From: Pseudarthrobacter sp. C4D7 | Lineage (GTDB): Bacteria > Actinomycetota > Actinomycetes > Actinomycetales > Micrococcaceae | NCBI RefSeq assembly: GCF_013359725.1 | Contig: NZ_JABFMW010000025.1 | Location: 1-56,537, forward strand | Reading direction: 5' to 3' | Length of the DNA stretch: 56,537 bases | In this document: positions 26,361-34,120 of the stretch, piece by piece | Position numbering within the stretch: the stretch's first letter is position 1 | Layout: every line of letters begins with the position of its first letter | Program-made: the position numbers and the translations under genes | Notes under the pieces: generated by a model | Told to the model about the DNA's origin: nothing | The model's database searches: none | The model's input: the letters and a program-made list of their open reading frames with translations, nothing else

Positions 26361-26417
26361 GGAAATTCCTTTCAGTGGCAAATCGCTGCGGCCCTTGGCG
26401 GGCGGGTGCGCTGGAAC

Positions 26418-27239
26418 CTACATCTGGGTGAAGGATGCGACGGCGGGATCGGAGCCGATGCGCGCCCCGGACTCCAGTGCGGTGATGGCGGACAGTTCGT
26501 CGTCGGACAGCGTCAGCGAGGACGCCGCGAAGTTCTCCCTGATCCGGCCGGGGTTCGCGGACTTCGGGATGACGATGTTTCCGTTCGCGAGGTGCCAGGC
26601 GAGCACCACCTGTGCGGTGGTGGCGCCGTGCGAGTCGGCGATGGACGTGACGGCGTTCCCATTGAGGTCCCCGCCCTGTCCGAGCGGGCTGTAGGCCTCC
26701 ACCGCGATGCCGTGCCGGCGGCACTTGGCGGCAAGATCTGCCTGCTGGTAGCTGGGATGAAGCTCGATCTGGTTGACGGCCGGCACCGTTTCCGCGGATT
26801 CCAGCAGGGTGTCAAGGTGGTCGGAGAGGAAGTTGGAAACACCGATGGCGCGGATTTCCTTGTTCTCGTACAACCGCTCCATTTCCTTCCACGCCTGGAC
26901 GAAAAGTCCCTGCGACGGGACCGGCCAGTGGATGAGGTAAAGGTCAATAAAGTCCAGGCCCAGCGCCTTGCGGCTGTTCTGGAACGCTTCCTGTGCCCGC
27001 CCCTGCTCTCCGTTGCGGAGCTTGGTTGTCACGAAGATTTCCCCGCGGGGGATCCCGGTGGCCGCCAGTGCGGCACCTACTCCTGCTTCATTGCGGTACG
27101 CGGCAGCGGTGTCGATGTGCCGGTATCCGGCTTCGAGGGCGTCCTCCACGGTCCGCTGCGTGTCCTCCGGCGGGACTTGGAAAACGCCGAAGCCAAGCTG
27201 CGGAATGGTGACGCCGTTGTTGAGTGTCAGCTCTGACAT
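26418..27239 (-). CDS. Aldo/keto reductase, 2,5-diketogluconate reductase type
   Basis: A 273-residue aldo/keto reductase with tetrad D43, Y48, K73 and H104 (GYRHIDTAAAYRNE, TTKLR, LIHWPVP) and the NADPH loop IPKSANPGRI. It belongs to the same branch as the enzyme at 15691 but is clearly a distinct paralogue. It is first in the operon and starts seven bases after AAGGAG. The divergent XRE/MmyB-like gene across a 200-base region with a palindrome is the likely regulator. Confidence 0.86.
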   Translation of the reverse strand: MSELTLNNGVTIPQLGFGVFQVPPEDTQRTVEDALEAGYRHIDTAAAYRNEAGVGAALAATGIPRGEIFVTTKLRNGEQGRAQEAFQNSRKALGLDFIDLYLIHWPVPSQGLFVQAWKEMERLYENKEIRAIGVSNFLSDHLDTLLESAETVPAVNQIELHPSYQQADLAAKCRRHGIAVEAYSPLGQGGDLNGNAVTSIADSHGATTAQVVLAWHLANGNIVIPKSANPGRIRENFAASSLTLSDDELSAITALESGARIGSDPAVASFTQM

Positions 27240-27389
27240 GGGTGTGCTCCTTGAACGTATGGTGCTGGGCAGTGATGCCGGCTGCTCGACAAGAGGAACG
27301 AGGGTGAGAAATCGGTTTCCACCGGCTCACTCCTGAGCCTATGCACTTTCGGCAGGCAAGTCAGCAGCCAAAGCTGATCCTGCTTTTCC

Positions 27390-27406
27390 TAGGACTGCCA
27401 GTCCTA
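27390..27406. promoter_or_regulatory. Palindrome between the reductase operon and the XRE gene
   Basis: TAGGACT and AGTCCTA form perfect 7-bp arms around GCC. It lies in the divergent region, 150 bases from the reductase start and about 45 bases from the XRE start, and suits an operator bound by the XRE protein. Confidence 0.55.
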
Positions 27407-27451
27407 CCTTCGTTGTAGAGCGGGACGCCTGGCGCGGGCACAATGGTCTGC

Positions 27452-28372
27452 ATGGGTCAAAGCGCCGAGTTCGGAAAATTCCTCAAAGCCATGCGTTCCC
27501 GGTTAAGTCCGGAAGTCGCCGGGGCGGGTCCCAGCACCGGCGCCCGCCGGGTTCCGGGCCTGCGGCGGGAGGAAGTGGCGCGGTTGGCCGGGGTCAGTAC
27601 CGATTACTACGTGCGGCTGGAGCAGGGCCGCAACATCCATCCGTCACGTACGGTCCTGGACGCCGTGGCCAGGGCCCTTCGGCTGGACAGCAGCGAGCAC
27701 GCGCACATGTTGGACCTGCTTGAGAACTGTGCGGGGGCGCCCCGTGAGCCAGGTGCCAACGCTGCCCAGGGTGTACGGCCGGCGCTGCGTCAGCTCCTGG
27801 AAGCCGTGGGCGAGGTGCCCGCCCTGGTGCTGGGGCGGCGCAACGACGTGCTTGCCGGAAACAGAATGGCCTTCCTGCTGTTCGCCGATTTCCCTGCGCT
27901 CCCGCCGGCCGAGCGGAACCTGACCCGCTGGACCATCCTCGACCCCGCCGCGCGGGAACTGTTCCGGGACTGGAAGACTGTGGCGGCGGAAGCGGCCGGC
28001 TCGCTCCGCCTGGATGTGGGGCGGCATCCCAATGATCCCCAAGCGAGCCACCTGGTGGGCGAACTGGCGGTCCATAGTGAACACTTCCGCCAGTGGTGGG
28101 CGGGGCACCGGGTTGCCACCCGGGCCGCCGGCACGGTCCGGCTGCACCATCCCTCGGTGGGGGACCTGGAACTGAACTTTGAAAACCTGGTCCTTCCAGA
28201 GGACCCCGACCAGACACTCCGGGTGTATTCGGCCCGGCCGGGATCGCCGTCGTCGGACGCGCTGGCGCTCCTGGGCAGTCTCGGGGCGGTGCGGGATCCC
28301 GGCGCGGTGCAGGATCCCGGCGGGGAGCGGAATTCCGCCGCCGCCGTTGCCGAGGGCGGGGACGCGGGCTGA
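27452..28372 (+). CDS. XRE regulator with MmyB-like ligand domain
   Basis: A 306-residue regulator. An XRE helix-turn-helix covers about residues 8-75 (RREEVARLAGVSTDYYVRLEQGR), followed by an MmyB-like PAS-type ligand domain (about 100-270). This class is often found next to short-chain dehydrogenases or reductases, as here. The tail holds two 6-residue repeats (AVRDPG, AVQDPG) encoded by an 18-bp tandem duplication at 28286-28321. ATG 27452 is chosen because CACAAT lies 7 bases before it and no ribosome binding site exists, fitting a leaderless transcript; ATG 27443 is the alternative. Confidence 0.83.
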   Translation: MGQSAEFGKFLKAMRSRLSPEVAGAGPSTGARRVPGLRREEVARLAGVSTDYYVRLEQGRNIHPSRTVLDAVARALRLDSSEHAHMLDLLENCAGAPREPGANAAQGVRPALRQLLEAVGEVPALVLGRRNDVLAGNRMAFLLFADFPALPPAERNLTRWTILDPAARELFRDWKTVAAEAAGSLRLDVGRHPNDPQASHLVGELAVHSEHFRQWWAGHRVATRAAGTVRLHHPSVGDLELNFENLVLPEDPDQTLRVYSARPGSPSSDALALLGSLGAVRDPGAVQDPGGERNSAAAVAEGGDAG

Positions 28373-28520
28373 GCAGTCCGCGCGGCCAATCTGCTGTACA
28401 TTCGTCCAGCAGATTGTGGTGATTCTGGCCAGCCGTCCATTGGTGGCGGCTGTGGCGTTTCCTAGGCTGGGAGTACCAGTTCCCCTGCCCACTCCGCAAC
28501 ACCCCAGGATGGTCTCAACG

Positions 28521-28727
28521 ATGAAACGCATCGCCCTGCTGAAGGAGCGCCAGGCGTCTGCCGGCTCTCCCGCCACCGCCACCGGCTCACACTGCCCGGC
28601 CTCAGGCCTGTGGAGCCCGGACCTCGACCCCCATACAGTCCTGTCCTTCTTTGAAGGCCATGTGTTCCCGGCATTCGATGGCGTTCCCACCGTCTGGCGG
28701 CGCCGCAGCCCGGGCACTGCCAACTGA
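28521..28727 (+). CDS. Small CPASGxW-motif protein
   Basis: A 68-residue protein not assigned to a named family. It begins MKRIALLKERQASAG and contains CPASGLW at residues 28-34, then F..GHVFPAF and a C-terminal W. A C-P-x-S-G-x-W / G-x-x-P / W spacing recalls short single-domain folds seen alone or fused to larger proteins; this is from memory and unverified. AGGA lies 11 bases before the ATG, slightly far. A strong terminator follows 18 bases after the stop, which supports a real transcription unit. Confidence 0.5.
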   Translation: MKRIALLKERQASAGSPATATGSHCPASGLWSPDLDPHTVLSFFEGHVFPAFDGVPTVWRRRSPGTAN

Positions 28728-28745
28728 CTCCTGGCTTAATGCCGG

Positions 28746-28791
28746 CTGGCCCGCGGCCGGCACCGCGGGTGCGGTGCCGGCCGCGGGCCAG
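28746..28791. terminator. Bidirectional terminator
   Basis: A perfect 21-bp GC-rich stem (arms 28746-28766 and 28771-28791) with the 4-nt loop GGGT lies between the small plus-strand gene and the convergent dodecin gene, 12 bases from the dodecin stop. Confidence 0.85.
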
Positions 28792-28803
28792 GCGCGTTTA
28801 AGG

Positions 28804-29016
28804 TCAGTGTTCTTCCAGGCGGAAACCAATCTTGATGGTGACCTGCCAGTCCGCGATTTTCCCGTCCTCCAGGTGTCCGCGGACCTCCTTGACTTCGAAC
28901 CAGTCGAGGTTCCGTACGGTCTTGGCTGCCTGGGCAATCCCGTTGCGGACGGCGTCGTCCACACCCTGGGTGGAGGTGCCGACAATTTCAGAAATGCTGT
29001 ACGTATGGTTGGACAA
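28804..29016 (-). CDS. Dodecin
   Basis: A 70-residue dodecin, which assembles into a hollow dodecamer that stores flavins (FMN or riboflavin derivatives; CoA in some members). The family signatures are Y6-S-I-S-E-I-V-G, then DDAVRNGIAQA, W39 (the flavin-stacking Trp in LDWFEV) and WQVTIKIGF. The start is TTG at 29016 with GAGGAG five bases upstream. It is monocistronic. Confidence in family is high; the bound ligand is not readable from sequence. Confidence 0.93.
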   Translation of the reverse strand: MSNHTYSISEIVGTSTQGVDDAVRNGIAQAAKTVRNLDWFEVKEVRGHLEDGKIADWQVTIKIGFRLEEH

Positions 29017-29130
29017 CTTCGCTCCTCGTGATCGTCGATGCTCCCGGTTGCGGGCCGTTCCTGAAGCCTAGTGGGACGGCGGGAGCGTTGAACAGGGCCC
29101 CGCGGCTTTCGGGAGTTGTGTGCCGGGGAG

Positions 29131-29835
29131 CTACTTGGCGTCCAGGACCAGCTGCTTCAGGTCATCGAGCGTCTGCTGCATGTGCGCGTCCATGGCTTCC
29201 CGGGACCGGGTGGCATCACGGGATTCCAGGGCCTCGGCGATCTTCTGGTGATGGCCGATCGCGTGTTCCTGGATCGCGGGGACGGCTGACGTTTCGGTCC
29301 TGCGCTTTTCCAGGACCCGGTGCAGCGGTTCAAACAGGACCGACACGAAGACATTTCCCGAGGCGTGCAGGATGACGTCATGGAAGGCGAGGTCCGCTTC
29401 CACGAACGCGGCAACGTCGTTGATGCTGTGGGCGGCCTTCATTGCGGAAATGTAGTTGAAGAGGGCCGTGATGTCCTCTTCAACGATCCGTCCAGCGGCC
29501 AGTTCGCAGGCTCCTGTTTCCAGCATCCTGCGCAACTCGATGAGCTGGATGGAGGCGTCGGCGTCGTTCTTGCCCTCGGACGCGAAGCGGAGCACGGCTT
29601 CCAGCGACGCCCAGCGGCTTAGGGGGTTGACGAAGGTTCCCCGGCCGCGCTCCACGCTGAGGATGCGCTGGGCCTGCAGCGTCTTCATGGCCTCGCGCAC
29701 CGTCATGCGGCTGACCTCGTGGCGGGCGCTCAGTTCATGCTCGCCGGGAACGGTGGAGCCGGGCGGAAACTCACCTTCGATGATGCGGTCCAGCAGCTCG
29801 TCGGCCACCACGCCCACCAGTGACTTCCTTGCCAT
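29131..29835 (-). CDS. GntR/FadR-type regulator of the acid-sugar locus
   Basis: A 234-residue GntR protein. The winged helix is at residues ~8-72 (SRMTVREAMKTLQAQRIL) and an FCD ligand domain at ~95-225; AFHDVILH, HHQK and MDAHM supply the metal-binding Asp and His residues seen in metal-dependent FCD domains. It is divergent to the kinase gene. Two related palindromes between the genes (TGTCAGACA core) match FadR-type operators, so it probably represses itself and the operon until the acid sugar or a derivative binds. ATG 29835 follows GGGGG; a TTG at 29886 is possible but falls inside an operator. Confidence 0.86.
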   Translation of the reverse strand: MARKSLVGVVADELLDRIIEGEFPPGSTVPGEHELSARHEVSRMTVREAMKTLQAQRILSVERGRGTFVNPLSRWASLEAVLRFASEGKNDADASIQLIELRRMLETGACELAAGRIVEEDITALFNYISAMKAAHSINDVAAFVEADLAFHDVILHASGNVFVSVLFEPLHRVLEKRRTETSAVPAIQEHAIGHHQKIAEALESRDATRSREAMDAHMQQTLDDLKQLVLDAK

Positions 29836-29872
29836 GTTGCCCCCGATCACTCTTTCCGGCCGACGCCTGGCG

Positions 29873-29889
29873 GATATGTCAGACAAGTG
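29873..29889. promoter_or_regulatory. FadR-type operator, GntR-proximal
   Basis: GATATGTCAGACAAGTG contains the symmetric core TGTCAGACA, matching the TNGTNNNACNA pattern of FadR-subfamily operators. It lies 38 bases upstream of the GntR start and fits autoregulation. Confidence 0.65.
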
Positions 29890-29934
29890 TACTTGCGCGT
29901 CCGTATGCCGTGTGCCACACTAATTTTCAAATGC

Positions 29935-29951
29935 AAGATGTCAGACATCTT
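29935..29951. promoter_or_regulatory. FadR-type operator, kinase-proximal
   Basis: AAGATGTCAGACATCTT is a perfect 17-bp palindrome around a central A and shares the TGTCAGACA core with the GntR-proximal site. It sits about 57 bases before the kinase start, just downstream of the possible -10 CACACT (29916-29921). Confidence 0.8.
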
Positions 29952-30008
29952 ACAGTTACCTTTACATCAGGATCCGCCAGCCCGGATCGCTACACAATGG
30001 AGTGCACT

Positions 30009-31496
30009 GTGACGCTTGAAGCAGACGTTCTGGCCGCCTACCCGGCAGACCTCGAGATTCCGGCCAGCGTGGTTGCCCGCTCGCTGGCAGCTTCCAACGC
30101 GGCCGTTCCCCGCGTCCTGGTAGTGCTCGACGACGACCCCACCGGCACGCAGTCTGTGGCGGACCTGCCCGTGCTCACCCGCTGGGAAGTGGAAGATTTC
30201 ACCTGGGCCTTCAGCCAGGGCAAGCCCGCCGTGTACGTCCTGACCAACACCCGCAGCCTTGACCCCGCCGAGGCGGCAGCCCGCAACGAGGAAGTGGTCC
30301 GCAACGCACTGGCGGCGGCAGGATCTGCGGATTCCGCTGGTTCCGGCCTTCGGCTCGGCTTCGTCAGCCGGAGCGACTCCACCCTCCGCGGCCACTTCCC
30401 CCTGGAACCGGACGTCATCGCCGCCACGGTGAAGGAAGCCAGCGGCGAGAAGACCGACGGCGTTGTCCTGGTGCCCGCGTTCCCGGACGCCGGCCGGCTC
30501 ACGATCGGCGGTGTCCACTACATGCGCGGGGCTGAAGGCACCCTGGTCCCCGTGTCCGATACCGAGTTCGCCAAGGATGCTTCCTTCGGCTTCAGCACAT
30601 CCGTCATGGCCGACTACATCGCAGAGAAGTCGCACGGCAGGTACCCGGCCGATTCCGTGATCGTCCTGGACCTGGACATCATCCGTGCCGGGTCCGCCGC
30701 CCAGGATCCAGCCATCTCCGCCAAAGCGATCGCGGACGCCATTGAACCGGCCACCGATTCCACCCCGATCGTGGCGGACATCGTCACCGAAAACGACTTC
30801 TGCGCCCTGGCCCTGGGACTTGAGGAAGCCGAGCGCCGCGGCAAAAAGCTCCTGTACCGCGTGGGCCCGCCGTTCGTCCGCGGCCGCATCGGCCAGGAAA
30901 TCCGCACCGCGCTGACCTCCGAAGAGGCCTACGAAGGCAACACGCCGTCGGAAGCTGGGGGCCTGATCGTGGTGGGCTCGCACGTCGGCGTCACCACGCG
31001 CCAGCTCAACGTCCTCACCGCGGAGCACAGCTCCGCGCGCATTATCGAGATCGACGTCGAGAAGTTCCTCGGCGACGAGAATGAGGCCAAGGCGCACCTG
31101 GACCAGACAGTTGCCGCCGTCGTCGAGGCCCTGCACGCCGGCGACGTCATCGTCCACACCAGCCGCCTCCTCATCAAGACCGACGACCCCGCCGAAAGCC
31201 TCCGGATTGCCCGGACCGTTTCCGCCGCCGTCGTCGCTGTGGTCAACCGGACCCTGAAGACCTTCCCGCCCCGGTTCGTCATCGCCAAGGGCGGCATCAC
31301 CTCCTCGGATGTGGCAGCCCACGGCCTGGAAATCCGCCACGCCATTGTCCGCGGCCCCATGCTCCCGGGCATCGTTTCGCTCTGGGAACCGGTGGACGGT
31401 CCCGCCAAGGGCATCCCGTACATCGTCTTCGCCGGCAACGTGGGCGACGACGACTCCCTGGCCCAGGTCACCCGCAAGCTCAGCACCACTTTCTAA
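30009..31496 (+). CDS. Four-carbon acid sugar kinase family protein (DUF1537)
   Basis: A 495-residue DUF1537 protein, a family shown to phosphorylate acid sugars (3-oxo-tetronate, D-threonate, D-erythronate). The N-terminal sugar-binding domain opens with VLDDDPTGTQS at ~40-49 and contains VSRSDSTLRGHF; the C-terminal nucleotide domain has GSHVGVTT and AKGGITSSDVA. The start is GTG 30009, six bases after GGAG; ATG 29997 in frame lacks a site. It is first in an operon with a hydroxyacid dehydrogenase, GntP permease and aldolase, so the product is probably a phosphorylated keto acid sugar that the aldolase splits. Substrate carbon number is unknown. Confidence 0.88.
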   Translation: MTLEADVLAAYPADLEIPASVVARSLAASNAAVPRVLVVLDDDPTGTQSVADLPVLTRWEVEDFTWAFSQGKPAVYVLTNTRSLDPAEAAARNEEVVRNALAAAGSADSAGSGLRLGFVSRSDSTLRGHFPLEPDVIAATVKEASGEKTDGVVLVPAFPDAGRLTIGGVHYMRGAEGTLVPVSDTEFAKDASFGFSTSVMADYIAEKSHGRYPADSVIVLDLDIIRAGSAAQDPAISAKAIADAIEPATDSTPIVADIVTENDFCALALGLEEAERRGKKLLYRVGPPFVRGRIGQEIRTALTSEEAYEGNTPSEAGGLIVVGSHVGVTTRQLNVLTAEHSSARIIEIDVEKFLGDENEAKAHLDQTVAAVVEALHAGDVIVHTSRLLIKTDDPAESLRIARTVSAAVVAVVNRTLKTFPPRFVIAKGGITSSDVAAHGLEIRHAIVRGPMLPGIVSLWEPVDGPAKGIPYIVFAGNVGDDDSLAQVTRKLSTTF

Positions 31497-31601
31497 GCCC
31501 CACCGGCTCCCAACCCTCGCAAGCTCGGGCCGGGGCCCTCGCCGGCGTGGGCCCACCCACCGGCTCCCCACAACACCCCAAACATTCAACGGAGAAACAC
31601 C

Positions 31602-32501
31602 ATGACCAGCAACTACACCGTCACCGTCCTGGGCCTGGGTGCCATGGGACTGCCCATGGCCACCCGCCTGGCCTCGCAGCTGACCGTGCACGGCTTCGAC
31701 ATCGCCGAGCCCCGCCTGGAGCTCGCCCGGGACGCCGGCATTGCCACCTTCGGCACCGCCCGTGAAGCCGCCAAGGGTGCCGACGCGGTGCTCCTGGCCG
31801 TCCGCAACGGCGAACAGCTCAATGACGTACTCTTCGGCGAGAACGGCGTGGCCTCCGTCCTGGAGCCCGGCGCCGTCGTCATCCTCGGCAGCACCGTGGG
31901 CACCGATGCCATCCCCGCCACGGTGGCCAAGCTGGCCGAATACGGCGTGGACCTTGTGGACGCCCCCCTCTCCGGCGGCCCCAAGCGCGCCGGCGAAGGC
32001 GACCTCCTGATCGTCGTCGGCGCATCCCCCGAAGCCCGTGAAAAGGCGGCTCCCGCCCTGGACCTGCTCGCCTCCACCCTCACCGTGGTGGGCGACAATC
32101 CCGGCGACGGCCAGGCCCTGAAGACCGTCAACCAGCTCCTTTGCGGTGTCCACATTGCCGCCGCCGCCGAGGCCCTGGCCCTGGCCGACGCCCTTGGCCT
32201 GGACCAGGCCAAGACCCTTGCCGCCCTCGAGGCAGGCGCGGCAGGTTCCTTCATGCTTTCCAACCGTGGGCCCCGCATCCTGGAGGCCTACAACGAGGAA
32301 GGCGCCGAGGTCCTCTCCCGCCTGGACATCTTCGTCAAGGACATGGGCATCGTGGGCAAGGCCACCCGCGCCGCCGGCTTGGCCGCCCCCGTTGCCGCCG
32401 CCGCCGAGCAGCTCTACCTCCTGGGCCAGGCCCAGGGCCTCGCCGCCGCTGATGACTCCGCCGTCATCAAGGTGGTCGCGCCCGCCAAGCGCACCAAATA
32501 G
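31602..32501 (+). CDS. LtnD-like beta-hydroxyacid dehydrogenase
   Basis: A 299-residue 3-hydroxyisobutyrate-dehydrogenase-family enzyme, closest in context to L-threonate dehydrogenase LtnD. The Rossmann loop is GLGAMG at 11-16, the substrate motif SGGPKRAGEG at 124-133 and the catalytic lysine K174 (with N177) in LKTVNQLL. It should oxidise an aldonate hydroxyl with NAD(P), giving the keto acid used by the kinase. GGAG precedes the ATG. The 105-base gap to the kinase contains a 13-bp direct repeat (31499-31511 and 31556-31568), GC-rich, of unknown role. Confidence 0.87.
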   Translation: MTSNYTVTVLGLGAMGLPMATRLASQLTVHGFDIAEPRLELARDAGIATFGTAREAAKGADAVLLAVRNGEQLNDVLFGENGVASVLEPGAVVILGSTVGTDAIPATVAKLAEYGVDLVDAPLSGGPKRAGEGDLLIVVGASPEAREKAAPALDLLASTLTVVGDNPGDGQALKTVNQLLCGVHIAAAAEALALADALGLDQAKTLAALEAGAAGSFMLSNRGPRILEAYNEEGAEVLSRLDIFVKDMGIVGKATRAAGLAAPVAAAAEQLYLLGQAQGLAAADDSAVIKVVAPAKRTK

Positions 32502-32519
32502 GCGTCTTCCCCCACAAAC

Positions 32520-32559
32520 GGTACGACGACGGCGGTCCCCCCTCCGCCGTCGTCGTACC
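32520..32559 (+). other. 16-bp hairpin within the acid-sugar operon
   Basis: GGTACGACGACGGCGG pairs perfectly with CCGCCGTCGTCGTACC around an 8-nt C-rich loop. It lies between the dehydrogenase and GntP genes with no T-run after it. It could stabilise the upstream mRNA or partly terminate, lowering permease and aldolase expression. Confidence 0.75.
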
Positions 32560-32653
32560 TCCCCGTGTTGCCGGCCCAGTCCCGCAACGCCCCTCCCCAC
32601 CCATTCCCTGATGCCGTCCTGCCCCGGGACCGGCACGTCAAAGGAGACACCCC

Positions 32654-34120
32654 GTGAACCATCTGATGAGTCCGCTGATCCAGCGGGCCGCCGACGCCCC
32701 GGCCATCAAGCCCGCCGTGGAGCTGGGCACCCCGCTGCTGCTCACCATCGCGGCGGTGGGCATCGCCATCCTGCTGGTGATGATCATCCGCTTCAAGATC
32801 CAGGCCTTCGTAGCCCTGCTGACCGTCAGCATCCTGGTGGCCGTGGCGGCAACCATCCCGCTGCAGGACATCTTCACCGTGGTATCCGGCGGCGTGGGCA
32901 GCACCATGGGCAAGGTTGCCATCCTGATCGCGCTCGGCGCCGTGCTGGGCCGCATGATCGAGGTATCGGGCGGCGTCCAGTCCCTCGCGGACCACTTCAC
33001 CCGCAAACTCGGAGCCCGCCGCGTGGCCGTGGCGCTGACCGCCGTCGGCTTCCTGGTGGCCATTCCCGTCTTCTTCGAAGTGGGCATCATCGTCCTGGTG
33101 CCCATCGTCTACGCCTTCGCCAAGATCGCCAAGGTCCACCCGGTCAAGTTCGGCCTCCCCATGGCCGGCATCATGCTGGCCATCCACGTGGCAGTGCCCC
33201 CGCACCCGGGAATCGTTGCCGGCGCCGGCGTGCTGGGCGCGGACATCGGACTGATCGCCCTGATCTCGCTGTTGATCTGCATCCCGCTGGGCTTCCTGTC
33301 CTACTGGGTGGCCTCCATCATGAACCGCAAGGACTACGAGCTGCTGCCTGCAGTCAAGACCCAGGTGGAAGAGTTCGGCTCCGACTCCCTGGTCAAGGTT
33401 GGCCACGACGGCCCCGGTGCCGCAGCCATCGCTCCGCCCCGGCCGGGCCTGATCATCTTCCTCATCGCAGCCCCCATCGTGCAGATCCTGCTCGGCACCG
33501 TGGGCACGCTCATGATCCCCAAGTCCGATCCGCTGTACGGCCTCGCCGCCTTCATCGGCAACCCCTTCCTGGCCTTGCTGGTGGCCGTGGCGCTCTCCTT
33601 CTTCCTGCTGGCGGTCCGCCGCGGCTGGTCCTTCAAGGAAACCGGCGAAATCTTCGAAGGCGCCCTGCCTCCCATCGCCTCCATCCTGATGGTGGTGGCC
33701 GCCGGCGGCGTATTCGGCAACGTGCTGCAGGTTTCCGGCATCGGCTCCGCGCTGTCCAAAACCTTGGACACCCTCGGCGTGCCGCTGCTCCTCCTCGGCT
33801 TCATCATTTCGCTGGCCCTGCGCGCCGCACAGGGTTCGGCCACCGTGGCCATCGTGACCACCACCGGCCTGCTGTCCGCAGCAGTCAGCGGCGGCGGTTA
33901 CAGCCCCGCACAGATCGCCGTGATCGTCATCGCCATCGGCTTCGGCGCCCTGGGCCTGTCCCACGTGACGGATGCCGGCTTCTGGGTGGTGGTGCGGTAC
34001 TACGGCCTCACCGTCTCCGACGGCCTGAAAACCTGGACCGTCCTGACCACCATCCTGGGCGTGGCCGGTTTCCTCCTGACCTTTGTCGCCTGGATCCTGG
34101 TGGGAGGCCTGGGAGCCTGA
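32654..34120 (+). CDS. GntP family acid-sugar:H+ symporter
   Basis: A 488-residue GntP permease with about 12-14 membrane segments. Family landmarks include GGVGSTMGKVAILIALGAVLG near residue 78, AIPVFFEVGIIVLVP near 136 and AVPPHPGIVAGA near 180. GntP members import gluconate and related aldonates with protons; next to DUF1537 kinases they carry four-carbon acid sugars. It starts at GTG with AAAGGAG upstream. Its stop shares one base with the aldolase ATG (TGATG), so the two are coupled. Confidence 0.9.
   Translation: MNHLMSPLIQRAADAPAIKPAVELGTPLLLTIAAVGIAILLVMIIRFKIQAFVALLTVSILVAVAATIPLQDIFTVVSGGVGSTMGKVAILIALGAVLGRMIEVSGGVQSLADHFTRKLGARRVAVALTAVGFLVAIPVFFEVGIIVLVPIVYAFAKIAKVHPVKFGLPMAGIMLAIHVAVPPHPGIVAGAGVLGADIGLIALISLLICIPLGFLSYWVASIMNRKDYELLPAVKTQVEEFGSDSLVKVGHDGPGAAAIAPPRPGLIIFLIAAPIVQILLGTVGTLMIPKSDPLYGLAAFIGNPFLALLVAVALSFFLLAVRRGWSFKETGEIFEGALPPIASILMVVAAGGVFGNVLQVSGIGSALSKTLDTLGVPLLLLGFIISLALRAAQGSATVAIVTTTGLLSAAVSGGGYSPAQIAVIVIAIGFGALGLSHVTDAGFWVVVRYYGLTVSDGLKTWTVLTTILGVAGFLLTFVAWILVGGLGA

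Noticed and set aside
29967..32636. 889-codon minus-strand open frame over the kinase and dehydrogenase
   Set aside because: Gly/Asp/Val-rich shadow frame; the plus strand holds two complete enzymes with ribosome binding sites.
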